A stretch of DNA of 64,000 bases from Falsigemmobacter faecalis (GTDB taxonomy: Bacteria; Pseudomonadota; Alphaproteobacteria; Rhodobacterales; Rhodobacteraceae). A program made the translations under genes and the position numbers. The stretch covers positions 62,001 through 126,000 of the forward strand of contig NZ_RRAZ01000007.1 in assembly GCF_003863335.1 (NCBI RefSeq), read 5' to 3'. Shown here piece by piece: positions 9,934 to 17,863 of the stretch. The notes beneath the pieces were generated by a model that was given only the letters and a program-made list of their open reading frames with translations, was not told the DNA's origin and ran no database searches. How positions within the stretch are numbered: the stretch's first letter is position 1; each line of letters starts with the position of its first letter.

Positions 9934-10986
9934 TCAGGCGCTGTCGCGGCGCAGGATCTGAAATCCGGTGTCCTGCGGCGGGCTGTCGGCCTGCGCGCCA
10001 GGTGTCAGGCTGAGAAGGGCGGCATGGCCGATGGCTTCGGCATTGATCGCAAGCGTGGTCAGCGACGGCAGGGTCTGGGCAGAGATTTCGTAATTCCCCC
10101 AACCGGATATGGCAATATCCTGAGGCACCCGCAGCCCGCGGCGCTGGCATTCAAACAGCGCTCCGGCGGCGATCGTATCGGTGGGACAGATCACCGCCTG
10201 AACCTGCGGCTCGCGCGCAAGGATCCCGGCCATGGCCGCGGCACCTTCGGTAAAACTGTCGGTGGTCTGCACCGGATGGATCAGGCCGCGCGCGCCGTCA
10301 CAGCCCGCAACCCCGGCCTCAAAGGCCGGACGGCGCAGTCGGAAGCGGGCGGCGAGGGCCCCGTCATGATCAATCAGCGCCAGCACCCGCCGCCCGGCCT
10401 CAAGATGCAGCGCGGTCATGGCCGTCATGGCCGCGACGGCGTCATAGCCCACGCCTTTGCCCGCGCCCGCAGGCAGCAGCCAGGTCTCGACAAAAGGCGT
10501 CGCGGTCTGGCGCAGCATCCGCAGGGTCGCGGCCGAATGATCGCCCCCGATCAGCACCACCCCGCCGACCCGCAGGCCGATGAAGGTCTCAACCGCCTCT
10601 GCCTCGCTTTCGGGGCTGTCGGCAAAGCTGAGGATGATCCGGCGACCCGTCTCGCGCGCGGCACGGCGCAGCCCGCAGAGATAGCGCTCAAAAGACGAGT
10701 TCCGCATGGTCGGGAGCAGCACCCCAACGACCGGGCTTTGCCCGCTGGCCAGAGTTCCGGCCAGAACATCGGGGATATAGCCCAGCTCCTGCGCGGCAGT
10801 GCGCACGCGCTGCAGGGTGTCGCTGCGCAGCTTTTCGGGGCAGCGAAACGCATTTGAGGCCGACATCAGCGAGACCCCCGCGCGGCGTGCAACCTCTGCC
10901 AGGGTGACGCGTCCGCTTTGTCGTGCGCGGCGCTTCGGGGCCTCGGGCAGCACCGCAGCGCCTGGGTCAGCTGTTTGCTCAGTCAT
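9934..10986 (-). CDS. LacI-family transcriptional regulator
   Basis: A 350-residue regulator: N-terminal LacI helix-turn-helix (VTLAEVARRAGVSLMSASNA, residues 27-46) and hinge, then a periplasmic-binding-protein-like effector domain (VVGVLLPTMRNSSFERYL through ISGWGNYEIS). I start at the ATG at 10986; the longer open frame to 11277 encodes a low-complexity Arg/Pro-rich stretch without family match. The 20-residue Arg-rich leader before the HTH is usual in GntR/LacI proteins of this group. The M81 peptidase gene follows after 30 bases, so that is its likely target. No convincing CRE-like operator was found upstream. Confidence 0.9.
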   Translation of the reverse strand: MTEQTADPGAAVLPEAPKRRARQSGRVTLAEVARRAGVSLMSASNAFRCPEKLRSDTLQRVRTAAQELGYIPDVLAGTLASGQSPVVGVLLPTMRNSSFERYLCGLRRAARETGRRIILSFADSPESEAEAVETFIGLRVGGVVLIGGDHSAATLRMLRQTATPFVETWLLPAGAGKGVGYDAVAAMTAMTALHLEAGRRVLALIDHDGALAARFRLRRPAFEAGVAGCDGARGLIHPVQTTDSFTEGAAAMAGILAREPQVQAVICPTDTIAAGALFECQRRGLRVPQDIAISGWGNYEISAQTLPSLTTLAINAEAIGHAALLSLTPGAQADSPPQDTGFQILRRDSA

Positions 10987-11281
10987 GGTCCATCCGGTCT
11001 GCACCCGATCAGAGTTACAGAGAAGGCGCTGGGGGGTAAACCCATCGCCGCAGGCGGGGCGGGGCGGATTCTGAGCCGGTCTGCCGGGTCGATGTCCTCG
11101 TCGTGACCTGCGGCGGGCAGGTTGCAGCCGTATTGCCCGCGAATCCCTGCAATTCCTGCCGCGCCACCCCATGCGCAGCCCGACCGAAGAAGAAAAATCG
11201 CAAGGCGCGGAAAAATATTCATAAAATCTTCTTTTTTGCTCTGGACGGCACCGAACACCATAGCTATACCACCCCACATGT
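10987..11281. other. Intergenic region upstream of lacI-type gene and tRNA-Asn
   Basis: About 295 bases with no supportable gene; the open frames here are Arg/Pro/Cys-rich shadows. The right half becomes A/T-rich (AAAAATATTCATAAAATC near 11211-11228) and must hold the tRNA promoter; a CTATACC stretch at about 11264-11270 is a possible -10. ACCTGC and GCAGGT form a small inverted repeat near 11106-11122. Confidence 0.4.
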
Positions 11282-11356
11282 TCCGGCGTAGCTCAGCGGT
11301 AGAGCAGTTGACTGTTAATCAATTGGTCGTAGGTTCGATCCCTACCGCCGGAGCCA
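11282..11356 (+). tRNA. tRNA-Asn (anticodon GTT)
   Basis: A full cloverleaf with encoded CCA: acceptor TCCGGCG/CGCCGGA, D-arm GTAGCTCAGCGGTAGAGC, anticodon stem GTTGA/TCAAT with loop CTGTTAA (anticodon GTT), T-arm with GGTTCGATCC, discriminator G. An intrinsic terminator follows 30 bases later. Confidence 0.98.
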
Positions 11357-11386
11357 TAAAATCTCTGAGAGATCAGTGATTTGACG

Positions 11387-11412
11387 AAAAGCCCCCGCAA
11401 GGGGGCTTTTTT
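11387..11412 (+). terminator. Intrinsic terminator after tRNA-Asn
   Basis: AAAAGCCCCC-GCAA-GGGGGCTTTTTT: a 10-bp stem with a tetraloop and a run of six T, placed correctly to end the tRNA transcript. Confidence 0.93.
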
Positions 11413-11618
11413 CGTATTCCGCCTCCCGCATGGTTTTCAGGCTGTATTTTCGGCCTCGCTGCGGGGCGGCAGGGCAGGGCGGCTTATTCCCCATATATAC
11501 GCTCTGACTGCGGGGGCTCAGTCTTTCTGCGGCCTGTTTTGTCGTGATGAAATCCCTCTGCGGCGGGCAGGATATCTGCTGACTTGCGGGGCGCCTTGGT
11601 TCTGCGCTATGCAGAAAC

Positions 11619-11633
11619 TGTTATGATATAACA
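11619..11633 (+). promoter_or_regulatory. Zur-box-like palindrome upstream of zinT
   Basis: TGTTAT-GAT-ATAACA is a perfect 6-3-6 inverted repeat, with a further ATAAC copy just downstream. It matches the A/T-rich core of the alphaproteobacterial Zur site (GTTATAATATAAC-like) and lies 28 bases before the zinT ATG, overlapping a possible -10 (TATGAT, 11622-11627). Binding of zinc-loaded Zur there would block transcription. The match rests on memory of the motif. Confidence 0.75.
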
Positions 11634-11661
11634 TAACGAATCACATCGAGCCGGAGCCACC

Positions 11662-12348
11662 ATGCACCGTATTTCCCTTGTCGCACTGTTTTGCTTTTCC
11701 GCCGCTTTGGCCTTTGGGCCGCCGCTTTGGGCGCAAAAGACGCCCCACAGCCACAGCCACAGCCACGCCCATGACCACAGGCATGATCATGCCCATGACG
11801 AAGAGGCCGGAAAAATCGCGCACGGCTATTTCAGCGACGCTCAGGTCGCGCCGCGCCCGCTTTCAGACTGGGCGGGGGTGTGGCAGTCGGTCTTTCCGCT
11901 GCTGCAGGATGGCACCCTGGACCCCGTCATGGCGCAGAAGGCTGCGGGTGGCACCCGCACGGCGGCGGAATGGGGCGCCTATTATGAGGCCGGCTACCGC
12001 ACCGATATTGCCGCCATTACCATAACCGCAGAGGGGGCTTTCACCTTCCGTCGTGCGGATGGCAGCGGCTTTGCCGGGCAATATGCCAGTGACGGGCAGG
12101 AGGTGCTGACCTATGCCAAAGGCAATCGCGGCGTGCGGTTTAGCTTTCGGAAGACCGGCGGCGATGCCGGGGCCCCGCTTTATGTGCAGTTCAGCGACCA
12201 CCGCATCTCGCCTTCGGTCTCAGATCACTTCCATCTTTATTGGGGCAATGATCGCGCCGCCCTGCTGGAGGAGGTCAGCCACTGGCCGACCTATTACCCT
12301 GCCGCGCTGAGCGGCGCTGAGATCGCGGCCGGGATGATGGCCCATTAA
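11662..12348 (+). CDS. zinT: ZinT-family periplasmic metal-binding protein
   Basis: A 228-residue exported zinc chaperone of the ZinT/AdcA C-terminal family. A Sec signal peptide (residues 1-24, ending PPLWA-QKT) is followed by a His-rich segment (residues 29-46, alternating His with Ser, Ala and Asp) that would bind metal, then the ZinT fold beginning SDWAGVWQSVFPLL. The core ligands appear in SDHRISPSVSDHFHLYWG. ZinT loads zinc onto the ZnuA uptake system in the periplasm. No znu gene is nearby, so it is a free-standing member of the zinc regulon, consistent with the palindrome at 11619-11633. The ribosome binding site is CCGGAGCC. Confidence 0.93.
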   Translation: MHRISLVALFCFSAALAFGPPLWAQKTPHSHSHSHAHDHRHDHAHDEEAGKIAHGYFSDAQVAPRPLSDWAGVWQSVFPLLQDGTLDPVMAQKAAGGTRTAAEWGAYYEAGYRTDIAAITITAEGAFTFRRADGSGFAGQYASDGQEVLTYAKGNRGVRFSFRKTGGDAGAPLYVQFSDHRISPSVSDHFHLYWGNDRAALLEEVSHWPTYYPAALSGAEIAAGMMAH

Positions 12349-12351
12349 ACC

Positions 12352-12378
12352 AAAGGGGGCCATACCCCGGCCCCTTTT
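12352..12378 (+). terminator. Intrinsic terminator after zinT
   Basis: AAAGGGGGCC and GGCCCCTTTT pair across a short loop just after the zinT stop, with a T run, separating zinT from the next gene. Confidence 0.8.
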
Positions 12379-12433
12379 CAAATCCGCCGCAATACTGTTT
12401 CTGGCCCCCGGGTATGAAGGGGGGCAGGGCCGG

Positions 12434-13150
12434 GTGAAACAGGCTTTTCAGCACAGCCGCAGGGGTAACTGGCGGTTCAGCCTCTCTGAGGGGGCGGGGC
12501 CGGATCTGGTGTTGGCCTTCTCTTCTGTGGGGCATGATCCGGATGAAATGCCCTCGCCGGAGTTCCTGACCTCGGCCTCTGCGGGCGGGCAGCGACGGGT
12601 GCTCTGCATCGCGGATCGGGGCCGCAGCTGGGGGCAGGACCCCGGTTTCGCCCCGGCGCTGAAACGGCAGGTCGCGCAGCTGGAGCCAAAAGGCCGGGTT
12701 CTCGCGATCGGATCCTCCATGGGGGGCTGCCTTGCGCTGCAGGCCGCCACAGTTCTGCCCCTGAGCGCGGTGCTGGCCTTTGGGCCGCAATGGGCGCTGG
12801 GGCCGGACTGCCCGGATGAGACGCGCTGGCCGTTGTGGCGGGCCGGGCTGCGCGCGGGGGCGGGGGCCCGCGCCTTCTGGCCGCCGCCTGAGGGGGTGGC
12901 GGTGACGCTGCTGCACGGGCTGAAAGATGATCTGGCGCAGGCCCGGGCGTTTCCGGCGCAGCCCGGCGTCGATCATCTGCTTTTTGCCGAAGAAAGCCAC
13001 TCTGATCTGGCGCTGAACCTTAGGGCACGGGGCCTTCTGGGCGGGCTCACAGAGGCTGCGATCGGTCATGACAGACGGCGGCTTTTACGGCTGGCCTCGT
13101 CTGCCGGGGGGATTTCGCGCAAAAGGCTTTGGCGCGGCACGGCGGGCTAA
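12434..13150 (+). CDS. Putative alpha/beta-hydrolase fold protein
   Basis: A 238-residue protein of uncertain function. The segment VLAIGSSMGGCLAL (about residues 89-102) looks like the nucleophile elbow of an alpha/beta hydrolase (G-S-S-M-G). A later HGLKDDL could supply the acid and ESHSDLAL the catalytic histidine. No signal peptide or membrane segment is visible. The ATG at 12434 is preceded by a G-rich stretch; another start cannot be excluded. It stands alone between the zinT terminator and tRNA-Asp. Catalysis is inferred only from the motif order. Confidence 0.65.
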   Translation: MKQAFQHSRRGNWRFSLSEGAGPDLVLAFSSVGHDPDEMPSPEFLTSASAGGQRRVLCIADRGRSWGQDPGFAPALKRQVAQLEPKGRVLAIGSSMGGCLALQAATVLPLSAVLAFGPQWALGPDCPDETRWPLWRAGLRAGAGARAFWPPPEGVAVTLLHGLKDDLAQARAFPAQPGVDHLLFAEESHSDLALNLRARGLLGGLTEAAIGHDRRRLLRLASSAGGISRKRLWRGTAG

Positions 13151-13275
13151 CCCCCCGAAAACCTGCGAAAAACAAAGATCTGCCGCCCGCGAAACATTTT
13201 CCGCCTGTCCTGCGTTATTTTTGCTGCGGGGCGGTTGACGCCCCCTCAGACATTCCGTAAACACCCTCTCACAGC

Positions 13276-13352
13276 GCGGTTGTAGCTCAGTTGGTTAGAG
13301 TACCGGCCTGTCACGCCGGGGGTCGCGGGTTCGAGCCCCGTCAACCGCGCCA
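13276..13352 (+). tRNA. tRNA-Asp (anticodon GTC)
   Basis: Cloverleaf with encoded CCA: acceptor GCGGTTG/CAACCGC, D-arm GTAGCTCAGTTGGTTAGAGTAC, anticodon stem CCGGC/GCCGG with loop CTGTCAC (anticodon GTC), T-arm GCGGGTTCGAGCCCCGT, discriminator G. Confidence 0.98.
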
Positions 13353-13358
13353 CGCTTC

Positions 13359-13388
13359 AAAAGCCCTCCGGTTCGCCGGGGGGCTTTT
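13359..13388 (+). terminator. Intrinsic terminator after tRNA-Asp
   Basis: AAAAGCCC-TCCGG-TTCG-CCGGG-GGGCTTTT forms a long stem closed by a stable TTCG loop, ending in TTTT. Confidence 0.9.
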
Positions 13389-13474
13389 GACATTTCCGGC
13401 GTTTTGTTGCGCGCGGAAGGCGTTTGTTAACCATCAGATGCAAGGATGAGCCATTCGACAGCCGGAGCTGAGCC

Positions 13475-13980
13475 ATGGCCCTTTCGCATCTTTCCGCCCT
13501 GCGCCCCCTGCGGGCCAGGGATCTCGATCCTCTGCTGACTGAGTTGAACGCGATTTCGCGTCAGGCCGAGGATATCCAACACCGCATTGCCGTGCTGCAG
13601 GCCGGGGGCCGCTGCTGCGACCGGGCTGGCCCATGCGGCGGCTCCTCCCGGAGGATATGCCAGCTCCGGAGGAAATTAACGGGCCAGACCCTGAGCCGGA
13701 GATGTGGGAGGGGGACCTGGCGGATGAGGAGCCGGTTTCTCCCGCCCCTGAGGTCGCGGCCACGGCACCAGACCTGCCGCAGCCTGAGGTCGACGAAGAC
13801 CCGCCCGCTGAAGATCCGCTGGCCCTCATCCTGCGCATCGCAGGCGATCTGGAGGAGATCCGCAGCCGCGAGACGGCGCCCTCTGCGGCAGAACTGCAGA
13901 TCCGGGCCATCCGTGACCGGATCGCCCGGGGGGCAGCCTTCACCACGGCTTATTTGCCAGAGGCCAGCGCCTCAATCTGA
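13475..13980 (+). pseudogene. Unknown gene, apparently frameshifted at a G run
   Basis: Two adjoining frames look coding. From the ATG at 13475 the first frame gives about 43 normal codons (MALSHLSALRPLRARDLDPL, then a helix LTELNAISRQAEDIQHRIAVLQAGG). It then turns into Cys/Arg-rich nonsense after the GGGGG at 13604-13608. From that point the frame that contains ATG 13633 carries on with normal codon use to a stop at 13980 (acidic, Pro/Glu-rich middle, then a helix LALILRIAGDLEEIRSRETA). One extra G would join them into a protein of about 168 residues. It may be a sequencing error, a real disruption or two overlapping genes. I do not recognise the family. The 3' end overlaps the convergent gene by about 30 bases. 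Confidence 0.45.
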
Positions 13981-14381
13981 TCGCGCCAGATTTCCATGTT
14001 ATAGCCGTGGCGCGCGGGCAGGGCGACCAGCTCATCGGTGGGGCGATTGCCGGCCTGGCTCAGCGCCCAGACGATCGACGAGCGGTTCCCCGAAGCGCAA
14101 TAGGCCAGAATGCGGCCTGCTGCGCCGGAAATCGCCGCGCCCTGGGTCGAGACATTCTCCATGGTAATCGCGCCGCCGATCACCGGGTTGGCGACAAACG
14201 TCAGGCCGGCGGCCTCAGCGGCAGCCCGCATGGCCTCGGTGCCGATCTCGGAAGGGATCTCGCCATCGGGGCGGTTGTCGATGATCAGGCTGTAGCCCGC
14301 CTCTGCGATCTGCGGCAGATCCTCCAGGGCGATCTGCGGGCTGACGCTGTAATTGTCGGTGATTTCGCGAATAGTCATCAC
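13950..14381 (-). CDS. TIGR01244-type sulfur transferase / DUF442 phosphatase-like protein
   Basis: A 143-residue cytoplasmic protein of the DUF442 group, found alone or fused to beta-lactamase-like sulfur dioxygenases (Blh). The family opening YSVSPQIALEDLPQIAEAGY and the IDNRPDGE strand are clear. The active loop is YCASGNRSS with cysteine 95 and arginine 100, a C-x4-R variant of the tyrosine-phosphatase/rhodanese loop. The proposed role is sulfur or phosphate transfer in sulfide handling. The start is one of two adjacent ATGs (MMTI). It is free-standing here. Confidence 0.88.
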   Translation of the reverse strand: MMTIREITDNYSVSPQIALEDLPQIAEAGYSLIIDNRPDGEIPSEIGTEAMRAAAEAAGLTFVANPVIGGAITMENVSTQGAAISGAAGRILAYCASGNRSSIVWALSQAGNRPTDELVALPARHGYNMEIWRDQIEALASGK

Positions 14382-14467
14382 TGTCCCTTTCCGTGGCGCC
14401 CGGCACGATCCGGCCGAACGTCTTTACCATACTGCGGTGACAGGGCAGCGAAAAGCCGCCCCGCCCC

Positions 14468-14683
14468 TTACTTCAGCACAAGTCCCGCGACCACCGCGCC
14501 CAGCCCCAGCGCCGAGACCGCAAATGCGCCCAGGTTCACCGCCACGACGCGCTGGACCACTGCGCTCAGCTCCTGCTGAGACAGGCCCGCACGTTTGGCG
14601 CCGATCACCCGGCGGATGCACCAGAAAATCCCGATAAGCCCGGCCACCGTCATCGCCGCCCCGGTCCAGATCAGCCATTCCAT
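14468..14683 (-). CDS. Small membrane protein, unknown
   Basis: A 71-residue protein with two transmembrane helices (residues about 4-24 and 46-69) joined by a basic, Gln-rich cytoplasmic loop (RRVIGAKRAGLSQQELSAVVQRVV). It resembles the short uncharacterised two-helix proteins common in Rhodobacteraceae. No function can be given. The divergent neighbour starts 123 bases away. Confidence 0.7.
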   Translation of the reverse strand: MEWLIWTGAAMTVAGLIGIFWCIRRVIGAKRAGLSQQELSAVVQRVVAVNLGAFAVSALGLGAVVAGLVLK

Positions 14684-14806
14684 CGCGGTATCCCCTTTGC
14701 AGATTTAGCGCGCACCTAGCCGCAGCACCCCTGCGCTGGCAAGTCTTCTTGAACCGGGGGGCGACGGCGTTTAGGAAGGCAGGGACCCCCGCGAAATGAG
14801 GCGCAA

Positions 14807-15061
14807 ATGACCAACCCGAATGATGCCTATGCCGTGACGGCAGATGAACTGCGTCAGTTCATTGAGCGTTTCGAGCAGCTTGAGGCGGAAAAGAAAGACG
14901 TGACCGAGCAGCAAAAAGAGCTGCTGGCTGAGGCCAAGGGCCGTGGGTATGACACCAAGGTGATGAAAAAGCTGATCACCCTGCGCAAGCGCAAACCCGA
15001 CGACATCGCCGAAGAAGAAGCGATCCTTGAGATGTATAAAGCCGCGCTCGGGATGAACTGA
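14807..15061 (+). CDS. DUF2312 protein, GapR-like nucleoid-associated protein
   Basis: An 84-residue, charged, all-helical protein matching DUF2312. The Caulobacter member, GapR, is a dimeric DNA-binding protein that clamps overtwisted DNA ahead of replication forks and helps topoisomerases. The family block ADELRQFIERFEQLEAEKKD, the coiled-coil middle and the terminal KAKGRGYDTK-like and RKRKPDD basic stretches are visible (here AEAKGRGYDTKVMKKLI and LRKRKPDDIAEEEAILEMYK). It is preceded by an A/G-rich leader and ends at a strong terminator, so it is monocistronic. Confidence 0.93.
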   Translation: MTNPNDAYAVTADELRQFIERFEQLEAEKKDVTEQQKELLAEAKGRGYDTKVMKKLITLRKRKPDDIAEEEAILEMYKAALGMN

Positions 15062-15069
15062 GCAAAGCC

Positions 15070-15104
15070 AGACCCCCGGGGCCCGCGCCGCCGGGGGTTT
15101 TTTA
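15070..15104 (+). terminator. Intrinsic terminator after the GapR-like gene
   Basis: ACCCCCGG pairs with CCGGGGGT around a GC-rich loop, followed by TTTTTTATT, starting about 10 bases after the stop codon. Confidence 0.85.
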
Positions 15105-15167
15105 TTCTGCGGCGGCCGGATCCTGTGCCGGGGCCTGGTGAAGCTCAGCTGGTCCTCCGCCTGTCGG

Positions 15168-16150
15168 TCAGTGCGGATGGCGACAACCGGTGACCTGAGG
15201 GTGCCATTCATCAGAAATCCGGTGATCGGCCTCGACGCGATTGGTGACAAAATCGCTGGCATTGATCTCTTTCGCGAGAGGACTGGCTTTGCGGCTGCTG
15301 CAATTCCGGCGTGACGTGATCGCTCCGGGAGGGATGATCACAGTGAGAACGGGACGGGTGCCGGTCTCCGTACCGATTGTTGCCGGAAGTCGGCCGGCCA
15401 CAGCGCAACCTTCGCCGCGCGCGCGGGCTGGGGAAGTCGAAGATCCCGCCCCGGGACCGGCCTTTGCTTTTTGTTTTTACCCGAGCTGCCGCGCGCCGTG
15501 AAAAAGACTCAGATCGCGGTGATCCAGGGCGCTGATGTTCATGGTCTTTCAACAGCCCTGTCAGCCGGCTAAGCGGGCAGATCGATTTGTGGCTGCTGCT
15601 TTCCCCGCACCCCCGAGCTATGGGGAAATAGTCCTGTCAAAATGAACCCTGCGCCGCGCGCCATGTCCGGCAGTGTCCTGAGGACCATGGCGGGCCGGAG
15701 ACGTCTTGCCCTGTGCCTGTGCTAAGGGCCGGGCCAGAAACCCGTCAGGAGGAGTGTTTTCCCGGCGATGGGCTACCTGCCAATCCCGGGGCGCCTGATC
15801 CCTGCGCTGTCTGCGGGCAGGTAATAGGGGCCGGATATGCGGTCTGAACCTTCTAATGCTTCTGCCACCGGCCAGGTGCCTATAGTCGGGAACGGGCCGG
15901 CCGAGCACCGACAGACGAAGCGGGCCCGCCATAAAGTCTGTTTCCTGGTGCTGCGGCAACGCAGACAACACCTTGATGGCGAGGCAAAATTGGATTGCCG
16001 CCGCAGAAAACCGCCCCGGCTGTCCGACCTTTCTGCCCGGGGGCGTGAACCATGGCATGTCGGGGGTAGCCCAGCCCATCAGCAAGCCGCGAGGGATCAG
16101 CGCCCGATTGTCGCGGGGGCGGTTCGTCCTGCGCAAGTCAGGGCCAGACC
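15168..16150 (-). mobile_element. Decayed IS5-family insertion sequence (transposase remnant)
   Basis: About 1.1 kb between the terminator at 15104 and kpsE holds no intact gene. On the minus strand, 16124 down to 15870 encodes a clear IS5-family transposase N-terminus: NRPRDNRALIPRGLLMGWATP aligns with the family NWPAYNEALRRRGSLLIW, followed by DMPWFTPPGRKVGQPGRF, AAAIQFCLAIKVL and VLGRPVPDYRHL (family AAIQTCLTMKVL... VPDFSTLSRR). Beyond that the frame is scrambled: an LPADSAGI fragment in another frame resembles the catalytic LLIDSTGIK strand, and a VIIPPGA fragment near 15330 may be the VIPPRK region. Terminal inverted repeats and a target duplication were not found. It cannot be active. 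The recognised block is secure; the outer limits are estimates. Confidence 0.75.
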
Positions 16151-16225
16151 TGTTTATCGGGTCAGCCATTCCTGCTGCCAACAAAGGTGCCTCCGTCGGC
16201 AGCAGGCATGGCGCAGCAAACCCCC

Positions 16226-17863
16226 TCAGACCTGCTCGCGAAGGATTGAGGCCGTAAGGGAGACCATCAGATAAAGCCCCGCAAAGATCAGCATGGCCAC
16301 GGCGGTGTTTTCAAAGGCACGCGGGTAGCTGGCGATATCCGGTGCCACAGGGGCCACCGACAGCGACAGGTAGCGCTGCTGTCGGTTCGCTTCAATGCGG
16401 GCGGTTTCAAGCTGTTGGGCGGCCTGGGTCAGCAGCAGCTGACGGGTCTGCACATCGGTCTGCGCCAGAACCAGTTCGGACTGGATCCGCGCGATGGAGC
16501 GCCCGGAGCTGCTGTCGTCCTGGGTCAGCCGGTCACGCAGCTGCCTTATCTGCACTTCAAGCGTTGTGATCCGGCGTTCCAGCGGCTCAACCCTGGCGCG
16601 GTTGGGGGCGGTATTTGACAGCATCTGCGCCAGCGCCAGCCGATCCTGGGTCAGCTGTGTCTCAAGCGCGGTGATCTGGCTTGAGATCAGCGAAATCTCC
16701 ACCTCACCGGAGAGGACTTTATTCACTTCCTGCAGGTCAACCAGCTTCGACTGTGCGGCAAGAAGGCGGCTCTCAGCCTCAGCGAAGCTTTCATTTGCGC
16801 CTTTCATCTGATCGTTGCGCAGCCGCTCAGACAGATGGTTCACCTGCTCTTCGGCGTAGTGGATCAGCCGCTTTGACCAGGCTGCTGACAGCGCCGGATC
16901 GGGGGCCGAGACCTCCATTTTGATGATCCCCTCAGTGGGATCATAGGCGATTTTGACGTATTTCTGGTAGATTTTATAAGCGGCTTCAATCGAGTTCGGA
17001 TCGTCAAGGCGCTGCAGTTCATCCACATTCGGATCGGCAAAGACGGCGCGGAAGTCCAGGTCCGCATCCAGCCGCAGCATGGCGTCGCGCGACTGCAGAT
17101 AGCCCTGAACGGCGATCGAATCCTGCGAGGTTGCAAACTGCGTGCCCGAAAACAGCCCGCCGAGGCCCCCGCCGACCTGACTTTCGGCCTGCTGAATGAC
17201 AAACTCTGCCCGGGTGGCATACATCGGCGTGGCCAGAAGGCTGTAGTAAATCCCTGCGATCAGCGTGGGGATACCGACAAAAAGCCACAGCCGCGCCCAG
17301 AGCATCGCCATCCGCCGGCGTCTGCGGCGGGCGATGTCGCGCTGAATGCGCTGAATATCGGCCGCATGGTTCTGTTGTGCGCGCGCTTCGGGGGGCAGCA
17401 GAAGATCCGGGCCCGCCGCCTTCGCCAGATTTCGCCCCTTTGCGGTCGCCGGAAGCTTTGCCCCTTCACCGGGGCGGCCGTCTTTTTTCGGCGGCACCGG
17501 CGGGGGGGCATCGGGGGGGCTTGCGCGCGGTGTCACGACCTCTTCGATCGCATTGCTGCGTGCAAAGGGATCAATGCCCGCGGCGCGCAGCTGGCGCAGA
17601 GCGTCTTCATCGCCGCTGGTGGTCAACCCCTGCTTTTCCGCAATCCGCCGCAGCATCCGCAGCTGCCGCGGGCCCAGACCGGTGGTCTCCGGCGCAGGCT
17701 CAGTGGCGGGGGGCGGAGTGGGGCGTGCAGCCTCATCGCCGAGCAACTCGCCTGTCAGCGCAGCTTTCGGGGGGCGGACAGGGGCGGCCGCTGCCGCACG
17801 CAGCGCCGCAAGCGGCTCTGGCAGGGTCAGGCGGAAGCGGGGAAGCTCACTCTGTGTAGTCAT
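16226..17863 (-). CDS. kpsE: Capsule polysaccharide export inner-membrane protein, KpsE/CtrB/Wzz-like
   Basis: A 545-residue polysaccharide co-polymerase/export protein. The N-terminal 170 residues are Pro/Ala-rich and cytoplasmic, a lengthened form typical of Rhodobacterales. A basic patch (RRRRRR) precedes the first membrane helix (ALWLFVGIPTLIAGIYYSLL-like). A periplasmic Wzz-type region (TRAEFVIQQAES) then leads into long coiled coils (AEAESRLLAAQSKLVDLQEV and later helices), and a second membrane helix lies at the C-terminus (TAVAMLIFAGLYLMVSLTAS). It bridges the ABC exporter to the outer-membrane channel. I start at the ATG at 17863; it overlaps the end of kpsT by 17 bases. Confidence 0.88.
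   Translation of the reverse strand: MTTQSELPRFRLTLPEPLAALRAAAAAPVRPPKAALTGELLGDEAARPTPPPATEPAPETTGLGPRQLRMLRRIAEKQGLTTSGDEDALRQLRAAGIDPFARSNAIEEVVTPRASPPDAPPPVPPKKDGRPGEGAKLPATAKGRNLAKAAGPDLLLPPEARAQQNHAADIQRIQRDIARRRRRRMAMLWARLWLFVGIPTLIAGIYYSLLATPMYATRAEFVIQQAESQVGGGLGGLFSGTQFATSQDSIAVQGYLQSRDAMLRLDADLDFRAVFADPNVDELQRLDDPNSIEAAYKIYQKYVKIAYDPTEGIIKMEVSAPDPALSAAWSKRLIHYAEEQVNHLSERLRNDQMKGANESFAEAESRLLAAQSKLVDLQEVNKVLSGEVEISLISSQITALETQLTQDRLALAQMLSNTAPNRARVEPLERRITTLEVQIRQLRDRLTQDDSSSGRSIARIQSELVLAQTDVQTRQLLLTQAAQQLETARIEANRQQRYLSLSVAPVAPDIASYPRAFENTAVAMLIFAGLYLMVSLTASILREQV

Noticed and set aside
11308-11322. FNR-like site TTGACTGTTAATCAA
   Set aside because: It is the anticodon arm of tRNA-Asn, so the symmetry comes from the tRNA stem.
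15211-15552. 113-codon minus-strand frame in the IS region
   Set aside because: Arg/Ser-rich with no start context or family match; it is more likely part of the degraded element.
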